From positions 248,001 to 312,000 of the forward strand of contig QFQS01000003.1 in NCBI GenBank assembly GCA_003243455.1: a stretch of 64,000 nt of DNA, given 5' to 3'. The DNA comes from Cereibacter sphaeroides. Its GTDB lineage: Bacteria; Pseudomonadota; Alphaproteobacteria; Rhodobacterales; Rhodobacteraceae. Of this stretch, positions 23,583 through 32,949 are shown piece after piece; positions within the stretch are counted from its first letter, which is position 1; each line of letters opens with the position of its first letter. Both the position numbers and the translations under genes were made by a program. Under the pieces are notes generated by a model. It ran no database searches, was not told the origin of the DNA, and saw only the letters and a list, made by a program, of their open reading frames with translations.

Positions 23583-24371
23583 ATGGCTGCCGACCTATCC
23601 CCGATCGACAAGGCGAAATTCGTTGCCGCCAAGCGCGCGGTGGAATTCATCGAATCCGGAATGCGGCTTGGCCTGGGGTCGGGATCGACGGCGGCCTGGA
23701 TGGTGCGCTGCCTGGGCGAGCGTGTGCGCGAAGAGGGGCTGAAGGTCGTGGGCGTTCCCACCTCCAGCCGCACGGCCGAGCTTGCTCGCCAGGTGGGCAT
23801 CACGGTGTCGAGCCTTGACGAGGTCAAATGGCTGGATCTGACCATCGACGGCGCGGATGAGTTCGACCCGGACCTGAACCTGATCAAGGGTGGCGGAGCC
23901 GCGCTCTTGCAGGAAAAAATCGTGGCGACGGCCTCGGACCGCATGATTGTTATTGCCGATGCGGCGAAAGAGGTTGGCCAGCTTGGCGCCTTTCCCTTGC
24001 CGGTCGAGGTCATCCCCTTTGGCTGGCAGACAACCAAGGCGCTGATCGAGGAAATGCTGGAAGGCATGGACGTTCTGGGCCGCGACTGCACGCTGCGCAT
24101 GAACGGCGACCGTCCGCTTTTGACGGATGAGGCGAACTATATCGTCGACCTGCACCTGAAGCGCATCGGCAGTCCGCGACAGCTGGCGCTGGTGATGAAC
24201 CAGATTCCCGGCGTGGTCGAGAATGGCCTCTTCATCGACATCTGCGATGTCGTCATCATCGGCCATGGCGATGGCCGTGTGGTATTGCGCGACATCAACG
24301 AGGGCACCGAGGAAACTGATCGCGTGATCTTCGCGCCCAGCGACAACATCTTTTCAGACGCAGGGGACTGA
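23583..24371 (+). CDS. rpiA: Ribose-5-phosphate isomerase A
   Basis: 262-residue pentose-phosphate pathway enzyme interconverting ribose-5-phosphate and ribulose-5-phosphate. Motifs are GLGSGSTAAWMV (phosphate loop), VPTSSRTAELAR, LTIDGADEFDPDLNLIKGGGAALLQEKIVA (catalytic Asp and Lys), and HGDGRVVLRD near the C-terminus. The ATG at 23583 has GGAGACC upstream. The frame is open further upstream to 23286 across the mntH start, but that part is not RpiA-like. gor follows after 3 bp, so pentose-phosphate flux and the NADPH-using reductase are coupled in one operon. Confidence 0.96.
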   Translation: MAADLSPIDKAKFVAAKRAVEFIESGMRLGLGSGSTAAWMVRCLGERVREEGLKVVGVPTSSRTAELARQVGITVSSLDEVKWLDLTIDGADEFDPDLNLIKGGGAALLQEKIVATASDRMIVIADAAKEVGQLGAFPLPVEVIPFGWQTTKALIEEMLEGMDVLGRDCTLRMNGDRPLLTDEANYIVDLHLKRIGSPRQLALVMNQIPGVVENGLFIDICDVVIIGHGDGRVVLRDINEGTEETDRVIFAPSDNIFSDAGD

Positions 24372-24374
24372 CCC

Positions 24375-25733
24375 GTGACCTTCGACTATGACCTGTTCGT
24401 GATCGGCGGCGGCTCGGGCGGGGTCCGCGCCGCGCGGATCGCGTCGGGCGAGCATGGCGCGAAGGTCGGGCTGGCCGAAGAAGACCGCATGGGCGGCACC
24501 TGCGTGATCCGGGGCTGCGTGCCGAAAAAGATCATGGTCTTTGCCTCGACCTATCCGGGCCAGATCGAGGATGCGGCCGCCTATGGCTGGCAGGCGAATG
24601 TCGGGGATTTCGACTGGCCCAAGTTCCGCGCCAGGCTGAACAATGAGCTGGACCGTCTGGAGGCCGCCTATACCGCCGGTCTGGAAAAGGCGGGCGTAAC
24701 CGTCCACAAGGCGCGCGCGGTGCTGGAGGATGCGCATACCGTCCGGCTGTCTTCTGGCGAGACCTACAAGGCGCGGCACATCCTGATCGCAACGGGTGGG
24801 CGACCTTTCGTGCCGGAGTTTCCGGGTTCAGAGCTTGTGATGACCTCGAACGAGGTCTTTGGCATGGACCAGATGCCAAAGCGAGTTCTGGTGGTGGGGG
24901 GCGGTTACATCGCCTCGGAATTCGCCTGCATCCTGCATGGTCTGGGCGCGAAGGTGGCGCAGTTCTATCGTGGCGCGCAGATCCTGCGCGGCTTCGACGA
25001 TGAGGCGCGGGGCCACGTTTCGACAGCCATGCGCGACCGGGGTATCGACCTGCGCTGCGGCGTCAGCGTCATGAAACTGGAACGCACCGCTGGCGGCATC
25101 GAGGTCACGGGAACCGACGGTCAGGTGCGCGAAGTCGATGCGGTGATGTATGCCACGGGGCGTGTTCCTAACAGCGGCGGCATGGGGCTGGAGGCTCTGG
25201 GCGTTGAAATGGGGCGCCGGGGACAGATCGTGGTCGATGACTACAGCCAGACCGGTGTTCCGTCGATCTTTGCCGTCGGAGACGTGACCGACCGGATCAA
25301 CCTGACACCCGTGGCGATCCGCGAGGGTCATGCCTTTGCCGATACGGTCTTTGGCGGCGTGCCGACCAGGGCGGATCACGAGCTTGTCCCCTCGGCCGTG
25401 TTCACCCAGCCGGAACTTGGTTCTGTCGGACTAACGGAGGAGGCCGCGCGAGAGCGTGAGCCAATCGAGGTCTATGCCACCGCGTTCCGCCCGATGCAGA
25501 CGGCATTTGCCGGTCGTGAGGATCGCGTGCTGATGAAGCTGATCGTCAGCAAGGAGACGCGCCGGGTGCTTGGATGCCATATCGTCGCGCCGCAGGCGGG
25601 CGAAATGATCCAGCTTGCGGCGATCGCCGTGCGCATGGGCGCCACGAAAGAGGATTTCGATCGCACCGTGGCCGTGCATCCGACCATGAGCGAGGAACTT
25701 GTAACCCTGCGCAAGCCGGTCAGGACCGCTTGA
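24375..25733 (+). CDS. gor: Glutathione-disulfide reductase
   Basis: 452-residue FAD flavoenzyme reducing glutathione disulfide with NADPH. FAD binding is seen in DLFVIGGGSGGVRAARIA, the redox-active disulfide in GGTCVIRGCVPKKIM (Cys43/Cys48), and NADPH binding in VLVVGGGYIASEFACILHGLGAKV. The second FAD site is PSIFAVGDVTDRINLTPVAIREG, and the dimer-interface catalytic His is in VAVHPTMSEE. CVIRGC instead of the enteric CVNVGC, and RMGGTC, are typical of alphaproteobacterial Gor. GTG start at 24375, 3 bp after rpiA. Confidence 0.95.
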   Translation: MTFDYDLFVIGGGSGGVRAARIASGEHGAKVGLAEEDRMGGTCVIRGCVPKKIMVFASTYPGQIEDAAAYGWQANVGDFDWPKFRARLNNELDRLEAAYTAGLEKAGVTVHKARAVLEDAHTVRLSSGETYKARHILIATGGRPFVPEFPGSELVMTSNEVFGMDQMPKRVLVVGGGYIASEFACILHGLGAKVAQFYRGAQILRGFDDEARGHVSTAMRDRGIDLRCGVSVMKLERTAGGIEVTGTDGQVREVDAVMYATGRVPNSGGMGLEALGVEMGRRGQIVVDDYSQTGVPSIFAVGDVTDRINLTPVAIREGHAFADTVFGGVPTRADHELVPSAVFTQPELGSVGLTEEAAREREPIEVYATAFRPMQTAFAGREDRVLMKLIVSKETRRVLGCHIVAPQAGEMIQLAAIAVRMGATKEDFDRTVAVHPTMSEELVTLRKPVRTA

Positions 25734-25788
25734 TTTTCCCGGCGGAATGACCACTTGGCGGACATGAGAAAAGAAAAGGTAGGACTGT

Positions 25789-27006
25789 ATGGCGGGTAAT
25801 GGAGGACCATGGGGCGGCGGAGGCGGTCAGGGGGGCGACAACCGCGGCGACAATCGGGGCGATGACAAGCGCAACGACCCGCGTGGCGGACGCCGTCCCG
25901 GCGAAGGCCCCCAGATTCCCGAGATCGAAGAGATCGTGAAGAAAGGCCAGGAGCAGCTGCGCGTGCTGATGGGCGGTCGTCCGCGTCAGGGTGGCGGCGG
26001 CAACGGTGGGGGAAACGGGGGCGGCGGCTTTGGCACCGGCCCGATCTTTACCCGTCAGGGGCTGGTCATCGGCGCGATAGCCGCCGTGGGCCTTTGGGCC
26101 TTCATGTCCTTCTATACGGTCCAGCAGCAGGAACGCTCGGTCGAACTGTTTCTTGGCAAGTTTTCAGCGGTCGGCACGCCCGGTCTGAATTTCGCGCCAT
26201 GGCCCTTCGTCAAGGCAGAGATCGTCCAGCTGACCGGCGAGCGTCAGACCGACGTCGGCACCGGGCAGGGCGGCGCCAATGATACCGGCCTCATGCTGAC
26301 CCGCGACCAGAATATCGTGGACATCGAGTTCCAGGTGATCTGGAACGTCTCCGATCCCGCGAAGTATCTCTTCAACCTCGCCGACCCGACCGATACCATC
26401 AAGGCCGTGTCCGAAAGCGCCATGCGCGACATCATCGCGCGGTCGGAACTCTCGCCGATCCTGAACCGCGACCGCGGCGTGATCGCGGCCGACCTGCGCG
26501 CAGCCGTGCAGCAGACGATGGACAGCTACGATTCCGGCGTGAACGTGGTGCGGGTGAACTTCGCCAAGGCAGATCCGCCGCGCGAGGTCATCGACAGTTT
26601 CCGCGAGGTGCAGGCGGCCCAGCAGGAACGCGACCGGCTGGAGAAAGAGGCTGACGCCTATGCCAACCGGGTGACGGCGGGTGCGCGCGGGGAAAGCGCG
26701 CGCGTGCTGGAAGAGGCAGAAGCCTATCGCGCCCAGGCGGTCAACGTGGCCGAGGGTGAGGCGAGCCGGTTCCTGTCGGTCTATGACGAATACGTCAAGG
26801 CGCCCGAAGTAACGCGGCGGCGGCTGTATCTTGAAACCATGGAGCGCGTTTTCGGCGACATGAACAAGGTCATCCTCGACGGCGTCGAGGGTGGGGCAAG
26901 TGGACAGGGCGTCGTGCCTTTCCTGCCGCTGAATGAACTTGGCCGGATGCAGCAAGGCAATGCGCCCGCCGCATCGGCGACCACGACAACCGGGGGGAAC
27001 AACTGA
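25789..27006 (+). CDS. hflK: FtsH protease modulator HflK
   Basis: 405-residue SPFH/band 7 protein that assembles with HflC around the membrane protease FtsH. The N-terminal ~85 residues are Gly/Asp/Asn/Arg-rich and probably disordered in the cytoplasm. One transmembrane helix (about 91-109, GLVIGAIAAVGLWAFMSFY) is followed by the periplasmic SPFH domain (FSAVGTPGLNFAPWPF to RVNFAKADPPREVIDSF). A coiled-coil ERDRLEKEADAYANRV segment and an Ala/Thr-rich tail follow. The TGA overlaps the ATG of hflC by one base. Confidence 0.95.
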   Translation: MAGNGGPWGGGGGQGGDNRGDNRGDDKRNDPRGGRRPGEGPQIPEIEEIVKKGQEQLRVLMGGRPRQGGGGNGGGNGGGGFGTGPIFTRQGLVIGAIAAVGLWAFMSFYTVQQQERSVELFLGKFSAVGTPGLNFAPWPFVKAEIVQLTGERQTDVGTGQGGANDTGLMLTRDQNIVDIEFQVIWNVSDPAKYLFNLADPTDTIKAVSESAMRDIIARSELSPILNRDRGVIAADLRAAVQQTMDSYDSGVNVVRVNFAKADPPREVIDSFREVQAAQQERDRLEKEADAYANRVTAGARGESARVLEEAEAYRAQAVNVAEGEASRFLSVYDEYVKAPEVTRRRLYLETMERVFGDMNKVILDGVEGGASGQGVVPFLPLNELGRMQQGNAPAASATTTTGGNN

Positions 27007-27965
27007 TGAGCCGCCTTTCGATCATCATTCCGGCCCTGATCATCATCGTGGCGCTTGGGCTTTCATCCATCTTCATCGTGGACGAGCGTGAAAAGGCGCT
27101 GGTCCTGCAATTCGGTCAGGTCAAGTCGGTGAAAGAGGATCCCGGTCTGGGCTTCAAGATCCCGGTGATCCAGGAAGTCGTCACCTATGACGCGCGTATC
27201 CTTGGCCTGCCGACGCAGCCTCTTGAGGTGACGCCGCTGGACGACCGCCGTCTGGTAGTGGACGCCTTTGCCCGCTGGCAGATCGTCGATCCGGTCGAGT
27301 TCCGAGAGTCGGTTGGCGGCGAGGGCGTTCGCGCGGCGGAAAGCCGGCTTGAGAACATCATCAACGCCGCCATCCGCGAGGTTCTGGGTTCGGTTCCGTC
27401 CAACGCCGTGCTGTCCGAAGACCGCACCGGCCTGATGAACCGCATCCGCGACCAGGCGCGTCGCGAGGCGGCGGCGCTGGGCATCAACGTCATCGACGTT
27501 CGCCTGACCCGCACCGACCTGCCCGAGCAGAACCTTGCCGCGACCTATGCGCGGATGCGGGCCGAGCGCGAACGCGAAGCGACGGACGAGATCGCACGTG
27601 GTAACGAGGCTGCCAGCCGGGTGCGCGCCAGCGCTGACCGCACGGTGGTCGAGCTGACATCGGACGCGCGCCGTCAGGCCGAGGTGGTCCGGGGCGAGGC
27701 CGATGCGCAGCGCAACGGAATCTATGCCGAGGCTTTCGGCCGTGACCCGGAATTCTTTGCCTTTACGCGGTCGCTGACCTCTTACGAGCGGTCGCTGAAG
27801 GGAACGAACTCTTCCATCGTGCTGGCGCCGAATTCGGTCTTTTTCGAATACCTGAACGGCTATGGCACGCCCGGCGGCGGGATCACCCCGACGCCCGCGC
27901 CCGACACCGGTGCAGCCGCGACCCCGGCCCCGACGCCCGAGGTTGGCACTGCCGCGACCGAATAA
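27006..27965 (+). CDS. hflC: FtsH protease modulator HflC
   Basis: 319-residue SPFH/band 7 partner of HflK. An N-terminal membrane anchor (IIIPALIIIVALGLSSIFIV, about residues 6-25) precedes VDEREKALVLQFGQV and the SPFH core. The coiled-coil region GINVIDVRLTRTDLPEQ, then ERDRE-type helices (ARMRAEREREATDE), is followed by YERSLKGTNSSIVLAPNSVFFEYLNG, the family end. A Thr/Pro/Ala-rich tail (TPTPAPDTGAAATPAPTPE) closes it. It is coupled to hflK by a 1-bp overlap and lies upstream of a DegP-type protease, forming a membrane protein quality-control locus. Confidence 0.95.
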   Translation: MSRLSIIIPALIIIVALGLSSIFIVDEREKALVLQFGQVKSVKEDPGLGFKIPVIQEVVTYDARILGLPTQPLEVTPLDDRRLVVDAFARWQIVDPVEFRESVGGEGVRAAESRLENIINAAIREVLGSVPSNAVLSEDRTGLMNRIRDQARREAAALGINVIDVRLTRTDLPEQNLAATYARMRAEREREATDEIARGNEAASRVRASADRTVVELTSDARRQAEVVRGEADAQRNGIYAEAFGRDPEFFAFTRSLTSYERSLKGTNSSIVLAPNSVFFEYLNGYGTPGGGITPTPAPDTGAAATPAPTPEVGTAATE

Positions 27966-27980
27966 GGTCGCACCTGTTCT

Positions 27981-28013
27981 CTTCCGGCGGCGGCTTTGGC
28001 ATGCCGCCGGAAG
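27981..28013 (+). terminator. Hairpin downstream of hflC
   Basis: An 11-bp perfect inverted repeat (CTTCCGGCGGC 27981-27991, GCCGCCGGAAG 28003-28013) with an 11-nt loop begins 16 bp after the hflC stop. It lacks a T-tract, so it may be a Rho-dependent or partial terminator separating hflKC from the protease gene 228 bp downstream. Confidence 0.45.
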
Positions 28014-28241
28014 ACACACGCGCGTTCCAGCGCACATTTCCCCCGACAACAACCCGACAACCCGGCGATCCATCGCGGTCTTGCGCGGCCCTTCCGGCCC
28101 TGCCACCATGTCACGGCGGACTCACATCGAATTGAGACGCCGCGACCGGGTTTGCATTGCAGTGTTGTATTTATAGCTGTGTAACACGCTCCATACCCGG
28201 CATCGCGCCGGGCCTGCCTGACACATGAAAAGGAGTTCGGA

Positions 28242-29711
<1,470 letters not shown>

Positions 29712-29731
29712 GCTTTAACTAGTGGCTGGTT

Positions 29732-29761
29732 AAAAAGGGCGCCCGAAAGGGCGCCCTTTTT
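29732..29761. terminator. Bidirectional intrinsic terminator after the Do protease gene
   Basis: A 13-bp perfect stem (AAAAAGGGCGCCC at 29732-29744, GGGCGCCCTTTTT at 29749-29761) with a GAAA tetraloop lies 20 bp after the protease stop and 4 bp before the end of the convergent yjhX-like gene. Flanking A and T runs make it suitable in both directions. Confidence 0.9.
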
Positions 29762-29765
29762 CATT

Positions 29766-30026
29766 TCACACGCGATTGTCAGCCTGCGCACGGACCGACC
29801 GGCGGCCTTCGGCAGAGATGCGGTAGGGACTGGAATTGTGCGACTCGATCAGCCGCTTGCGCCGCAGCTTTGCAACCACGCCGATCGTGCAGCCGACAAG
29901 CAGCGATCCGTCATGCGTAAAGCATTCGGTGTGGATCAGCCTGCCGTTCGGCCCGCGCTCATAACGGATCAGCCCGCCCTGAGCCAGCACGTGCAGCACG
30001 CGCTGTTCTTCCCGTGAGATATTCAT
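29766..30026 (-). CDS. YjhX/TopAI family toxin-like protein
   Basis: 86-residue protein matching the YjhX (TopAI) family from MNISREEQRVLHVLAQGG through ECFTHDGSLLVGCTIGVV, the segment KLRRKRLIESHNSSPYRIS and the terminal VRAQADNR. In E. coli, TopAI inhibits topoisomerase I and is neutralised by YjhQ, an acetyltransferase-like antitoxin. No yjhQ-like gene is adjacent here. Chromosomal stand-alone copies are known across proteobacteria, so toxicity should not be assumed. I chose the ATG at 30026, the family start; the frame opens upstream to 30107. An imperfect 11-bp hairpin lies upstream. Confidence 0.85.
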   Translation of the reverse strand: MNISREEQRVLHVLAQGGLIRYERGPNGRLIHTECFTHDGSLLVGCTIGVVAKLRRKRLIESHNSSPYRISAEGRRSVRAQADNRV

Positions 30027-30090
30027 GATGTAGCCTGTTTCGTGAACCATGACAGACCAGGCGTCAGCGCAAATGCGCCTCGCCCGGCTT

Positions 30091-30121
30091 CTGATCACCG
30101 CGGCCAACCGGCGGCGATCAG
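30091..30121. promoter_or_regulatory. Imperfect hairpin upstream of the yjhX-like gene
   Basis: CTGATCACCGC (30091-30101) can pair with GCGGCGATCAG (30111-30121) with one mismatch and a 9-nt loop. It lies 65 bp upstream of the yjhX-like start. It could be a leader structure or an operator. No other structure is evident in the 30027-30224 gap. Confidence 0.3.
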
Positions 30122-30224
30122 TGGTTCAGAACAAGCTCCAGCATCTTTCAATTCCTGCGTAGGACGGAATACCGGTGAAATATTGGTTTCGCCACAGGGT
30201 GTCAAACCGCGTCACGGCAAGCGT

Positions 30225-30737
30225 TCAGAGCCGGTCGATATCCGTTGCCGAAATCCCCAGCGCCTGCGCCGCGCCCAGCGACAGAACCTCGCTGTCCAGC
30301 CCCCTTGGCTCCTGAAACTGCCGGATGGCAAGGCGGGTGGCGGCGTCCATCTCTCCGGTCACGGGGGCGCGGTATAGCCCGCGCGCCTTGAGCGCCCGCT
30401 GGACGCTTGCGACGAAGGGCACCGTCATCTCGGCTTCGCAGGGGGTGCGGAACCAGACGTCGCGGCGGTCTTGCACGATCTTCTGACGGGTGGTGCTGCG
30501 AAAGGTTGCCGCCAACCCATCGGTTGCCGGCGCGACCATGACCTGCTCGATCTCGGTCTCAATCACCGCCGGGGTGACGTCCCGCGCCCAGCAGGCCCCA
30601 TCGGGACCAGAGGGCGGGTTGTCGCCGCTCGCTGGAATCAGGCCATCGGACAGTTTCGCGTCGGACAAGCCGCCCGAGGTCGGGTTGCAGCCTGCAAGGG
30701 CTATTGTCACGATGATGGGCAGTAAGACGCGGATCAT
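30225..30737 (-). CDS. Lipoprotein with peptidoglycan-binding-like domain
   Basis: 170-residue predicted lipoprotein. The signal MIRVLLPIIVTIALAGC has a lipobox LAGC with Cys17 as the acylation site. The C-terminal ~60 residues (VPFVASVQRALKARGLYRAPVTGEMDAATRLAIRQFQEPRGL) fit the PG_binding_1 fold, with the usual VQxALxxxGxYxGxxxGxxxxxTxxAIxxFQ spacing. It probably tethers or senses the cell wall from a membrane. I chose the ATG at 30737; the frame is open to 30953 across the divergent ferredoxin promoter region. Function otherwise unknown. Confidence 0.82.
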   Translation of the reverse strand: MIRVLLPIIVTIALAGCNPTSGGLSDAKLSDGLIPASGDNPPSGPDGACWARDVTPAVIETEIEQVMVAPATDGLAATFRSTTRQKIVQDRRDVWFRTPCEAEMTVPFVASVQRALKARGLYRAPVTGEMDAATRLAIRQFQEPRGLDSEVLSLGAAQALGISATDIDRL

Positions 30738-30939
30738 GGGCCTTTCGCGGGCGGCAGTTGCGGGCGCGCAACTTAGAGCAGCAGCACGCGCGATTGTGAA
30801 CGGGCAGGCGGCCCATGTGCGTCGATTGCACCACTGCTGTTGCACGCAAGGCAGAGGATGCCGACGGGGCGGCTCTGGCAAATCCCGCGCCGATGCCCTA
30901 TGTCGGCGAGCGAAGTTTCGACGCGACACGAGGACCGGG

Positions 30940-31263
30940 ATGGCAAAAATCACCTACATCGAATTCGGCGGCAAGGAGCATGTCGTCGATGTGCCGAATG
31001 GTCTGACGGTGATGGAAGGCGCGCGCGACAACGGCATTCCGGGGATCGAGGCCGATTGCGGCGGCGCCTGCGCCTGCTCGACCTGCCACGTCTATGTTGC
31101 CCCTGATTGGGTGGAAAAGCTGCCCAAGAAGGATGCGATGGAAGAGGACATGCTGGATTTCGCCTGGAATCCCGATCCTGAGCGCTCACGCCTGACCTGC
31201 CAGTTGAAAGTCTCGGCTGCGCTTGACGGGCTGGTCGTGCAGATGCCGGAAAAGCAGATCTGA
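30940..31263 (+). CDS. [2Fe-2S] ferredoxin, adrenodoxin type
   Basis: 107-residue electron-transfer protein. The four cluster cysteines are Cys40, Cys46 and Cys49 (DCGGACACSTCHVYV) and Cys87 (RLTCQL), the C-x5-C-x2-C...C spacing of the ISC/adrenodoxin class; Cys44 is an extra cysteine. HVYVAPDWVEKLP and DMLDFAWNPDPERSRL match FdxB/FdVI-type ferredoxins of Rhodobacterales. It may serve cytochrome P450s or Fe-S biogenesis, but no isc genes lie nearby. The ATG at 30940 is preceded by an AGGACCGGG stretch. Confidence 0.93.
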   Translation: MAKITYIEFGGKEHVVDVPNGLTVMEGARDNGIPGIEADCGGACACSTCHVYVAPDWVEKLPKKDAMEEDMLDFAWNPDPERSRLTCQLKVSAALDGLVVQMPEKQI

Positions 31264-31273
31264 GGCTGGGGCT

Positions 31274-31708
31274 TCAGTTCACCTTGCGCGGCGGCATGAA
31301 GGGCAGCGGCGCGACCCGCACCCCGTCCTCGATCAGCGCGCGCGCATCCTCTGGCTTGGCCTCGCCATAGATCGACCGCTCGGGCGCATCGCCGTCATGG
31401 ATGCGGCGAGCCTCGGCGGCAAAGTTCATGCCGACATAGTCCGAATTCGCCTCGATCTCGCGCCGTAGCGCCGCAAGGGCTTCTTCCACCTGATTTCCGG
31501 GGGTGGCGAGCGGACGTTCCTGCGCGGTGGCGGTAACCTTGCGGGCGGGGCGCACGGCGGGCGCCATCAGGCTTTTCGCAACCTCGGCGGTGCCGCAGAC
31601 CGGGCAGGCCACGCGACCAGCCGCAATCAGACCGTCGCAGGCCTCACCTGACTGGAACCAGCTTTCAAAACCATGGTCGGAAGAGCATTTGAGGTTATAG
31701 CGGATCAT
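31274..31708 (-). CDS. DUF1178 family protein (zinc-ribbon-like)
   Basis: 144-residue protein of the alpha/beta-proteobacterial DUF1178 family. The N-terminal MIRYNLKCSSDHGFESWFQSG and CPVCGTAEVAKSLMAPAV hold Cys pairs (KCSSDH, CPVCG) that could bind zinc. The C-terminal half has LRREIEANSDYVGMNFAAEARRIHDGDAPERSIYGEA, the strongest family signature. Function unknown. I chose the ATG at 31708. It converges on the ferredoxin gene with a 10-bp gap. Confidence 0.88.
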   Translation of the reverse strand: MIRYNLKCSSDHGFESWFQSGEACDGLIAAGRVACPVCGTAEVAKSLMAPAVRPARKVTATAQERPLATPGNQVEEALAALRREIEANSDYVGMNFAAEARRIHDGDAPERSIYGEAKPEDARALIEDGVRVAPLPFMPPRKVN

Positions 31709-31760
31709 CTTTTGGCACCGGATCGTCGAAGCCACAGACATAAGCAGTGGCCCCGCGCAA

Positions 31761-32324
31761 TCAACTGCTTGCAGGTTTTCCGCCCGGGTTTTCCGGCGGG
31801 GGCGTGATCTGTGCCACAGGCTCTGGCGGCGGTTTGAACTCGGCCAGAATGACGCTAAGCTCGGGTTCGACCACCTTTTTGGCGGCCTTTTCCGGGCTGA
31901 ACCACTTCCTGATGCGTTGCTTGCGCTCGGGGAAACGGTCGCGCAATTTTGTCACCTTCAGTGGATAGACGGCAACCACGCAAGGAACGGCCAGGGCCGG
32001 TCCGATCACTTTGTCATAGCTGAAAAGACCAAGGCAAATGTCCGACACCTCACCCTCGACGCCTGCCTCTTCCCAGGCTTCCTGAACCGCAGCTGACGAG
32101 GGGGATTTGTCGGCCATGGGCCAGCCCTTGGGTATCACCCAGCGTCCGGTGTCGCGACTGGTGACAAGCAAGACCTCCAGCTTTCCTCGCATCACACGCC
32201 AGCAGATCGCTCCATACTGGGTGCGAACCGTGCCCGGATTCAGCAGAAAGCGATTGTCGGCTTTGTCGTCCACAAGCCTCGCGGCCACCCGCAATAACCT
32301 CAAACTATCCTTTTGAGATGGCAT
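31761..32324 (-). CDS. NUDIX hydrolase
   Basis: 187-residue NUDIX-fold hydrolase. The core TQYGAICWRVMRGKLEVLLVTSRDTGRWVIPKGWP matches diphosphoinositol-polyphosphate-type NUDIX proteins of alphaproteobacteria. The Nudix box GWPMADKSPSSAAVQEAWEEAGVEG keeps the metal-binding EAWEEAG but has Lys in place of the first Glu and Gln in place of the usual Arg before EAWEEAG. Substrate unknown. The Pro-rich C-terminus (FKPPPEPVAQITPPPENPGG) is probably disordered. It is divergent from the glutathione peroxidase gene with a 100-bp gap. Confidence 0.88.
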   Translation of the reverse strand: MPSQKDSLRLLRVAARLVDDKADNRFLLNPGTVRTQYGAICWRVMRGKLEVLLVTSRDTGRWVIPKGWPMADKSPSSAAVQEAWEEAGVEGEVSDICLGLFSYDKVIGPALAVPCVVAVYPLKVTKLRDRFPERKQRIRKWFSPEKAAKKVVEPELSVILAEFKPPPEPVAQITPPPENPGGKPASS

Positions 32325-32424
32325 GAAGGTTCAATGATCGCAAGCAAAGCTGGCCATCTCGTTGACGTGGATAGGTCTTGGCCTAGGTTTGATGTAACAT
32401 TGCATCGCATTCCCGGGGGTAGCG

Positions 32425-32949
32425 ATGAATTTCAGCATTCGCGCGGCGGTTGCCGCGCTTGCCGTGGCGATAGCGCCGATGGCGGCCAACGCCGGTTTCT
32501 CCTTCCAGGGGATCGAGGGCGGCACCATCGACCTTGACGGTTTCGCGGGCAAACCGGTGCTGGTCGTGAACACGGCCTCGCTTTGCGGCTTTGCCAACCA
32601 GTTCGACGACATGCAGGATTTGCAGGACCGTTACGGCCCGCGCGGCCTGGTGGTGCTGGCCGTTCCTTCGAACGACTTCAGACAAGAACTGGCCGACGAA
32701 GCCGCCGTCAAAAGCTATTGCGCGGTGAACTTCGACCTGACCCTGCCGATGACGGCAATAACCCCGGTCCTTGGCGAACACGCGCATCCTTTCTACGCCT
32801 GGCTGAAATCCGAACATGGCTTTGCACCGGGGTGGAATTTCAACAAGGTGCTGCTCGGACCGGATGGAGAGGTGGTTGCGACATGGGGTTCGATAACCAG
32901 CCCGACATCCGAGGCGATCGTGTCGAAGATCGAGCCCCTGCTGAATTGA
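32425..32949 (+). CDS. Glutathione peroxidase family protein with signal peptide
   Basis: 174-residue thiol peroxidase. An N-terminal signal peptide (MNFSIRAAVAALAVAIAPMAANA, about residues 1-23) suggests a periplasmic location. The peroxidatic cysteine is in VVNTASLCGFANQFDDM, followed by PSNDFRQE and WNFNKVLLGPDGEVVATWGS, the GPx Trp/Asn signature. Being periplasmic, it probably uses thioredoxin-like reductants rather than cytosolic glutathione. It is followed without a gap by the AcuC-like deacetylase, whose TTG start overlaps the GPx stop. Confidence 0.92.
   Translation: MNFSIRAAVAALAVAIAPMAANAGFSFQGIEGGTIDLDGFAGKPVLVVNTASLCGFANQFDDMQDLQDRYGPRGLVVLAVPSNDFRQELADEAAVKSYCAVNFDLTLPMTAITPVLGEHAHPFYAWLKSEHGFAPGWNFNKVLLGPDGEVVATWGSITSPTSEAIVSKIEPLLN

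Noticed and set aside
22373..23818. 481-codon plus-strand frame over mntH and the rpiA start
   Set aside because: Runs antisense to mntH and out of frame with rpiA; the sequence has the charged low-complexity look of a GC-rich shadow frame.
28132..28176. Possible heat-shock promoter before the Do protease gene
   Set aside because: TTGAGA and TTGCAT are present, but no -10 box lies at a suitable distance.
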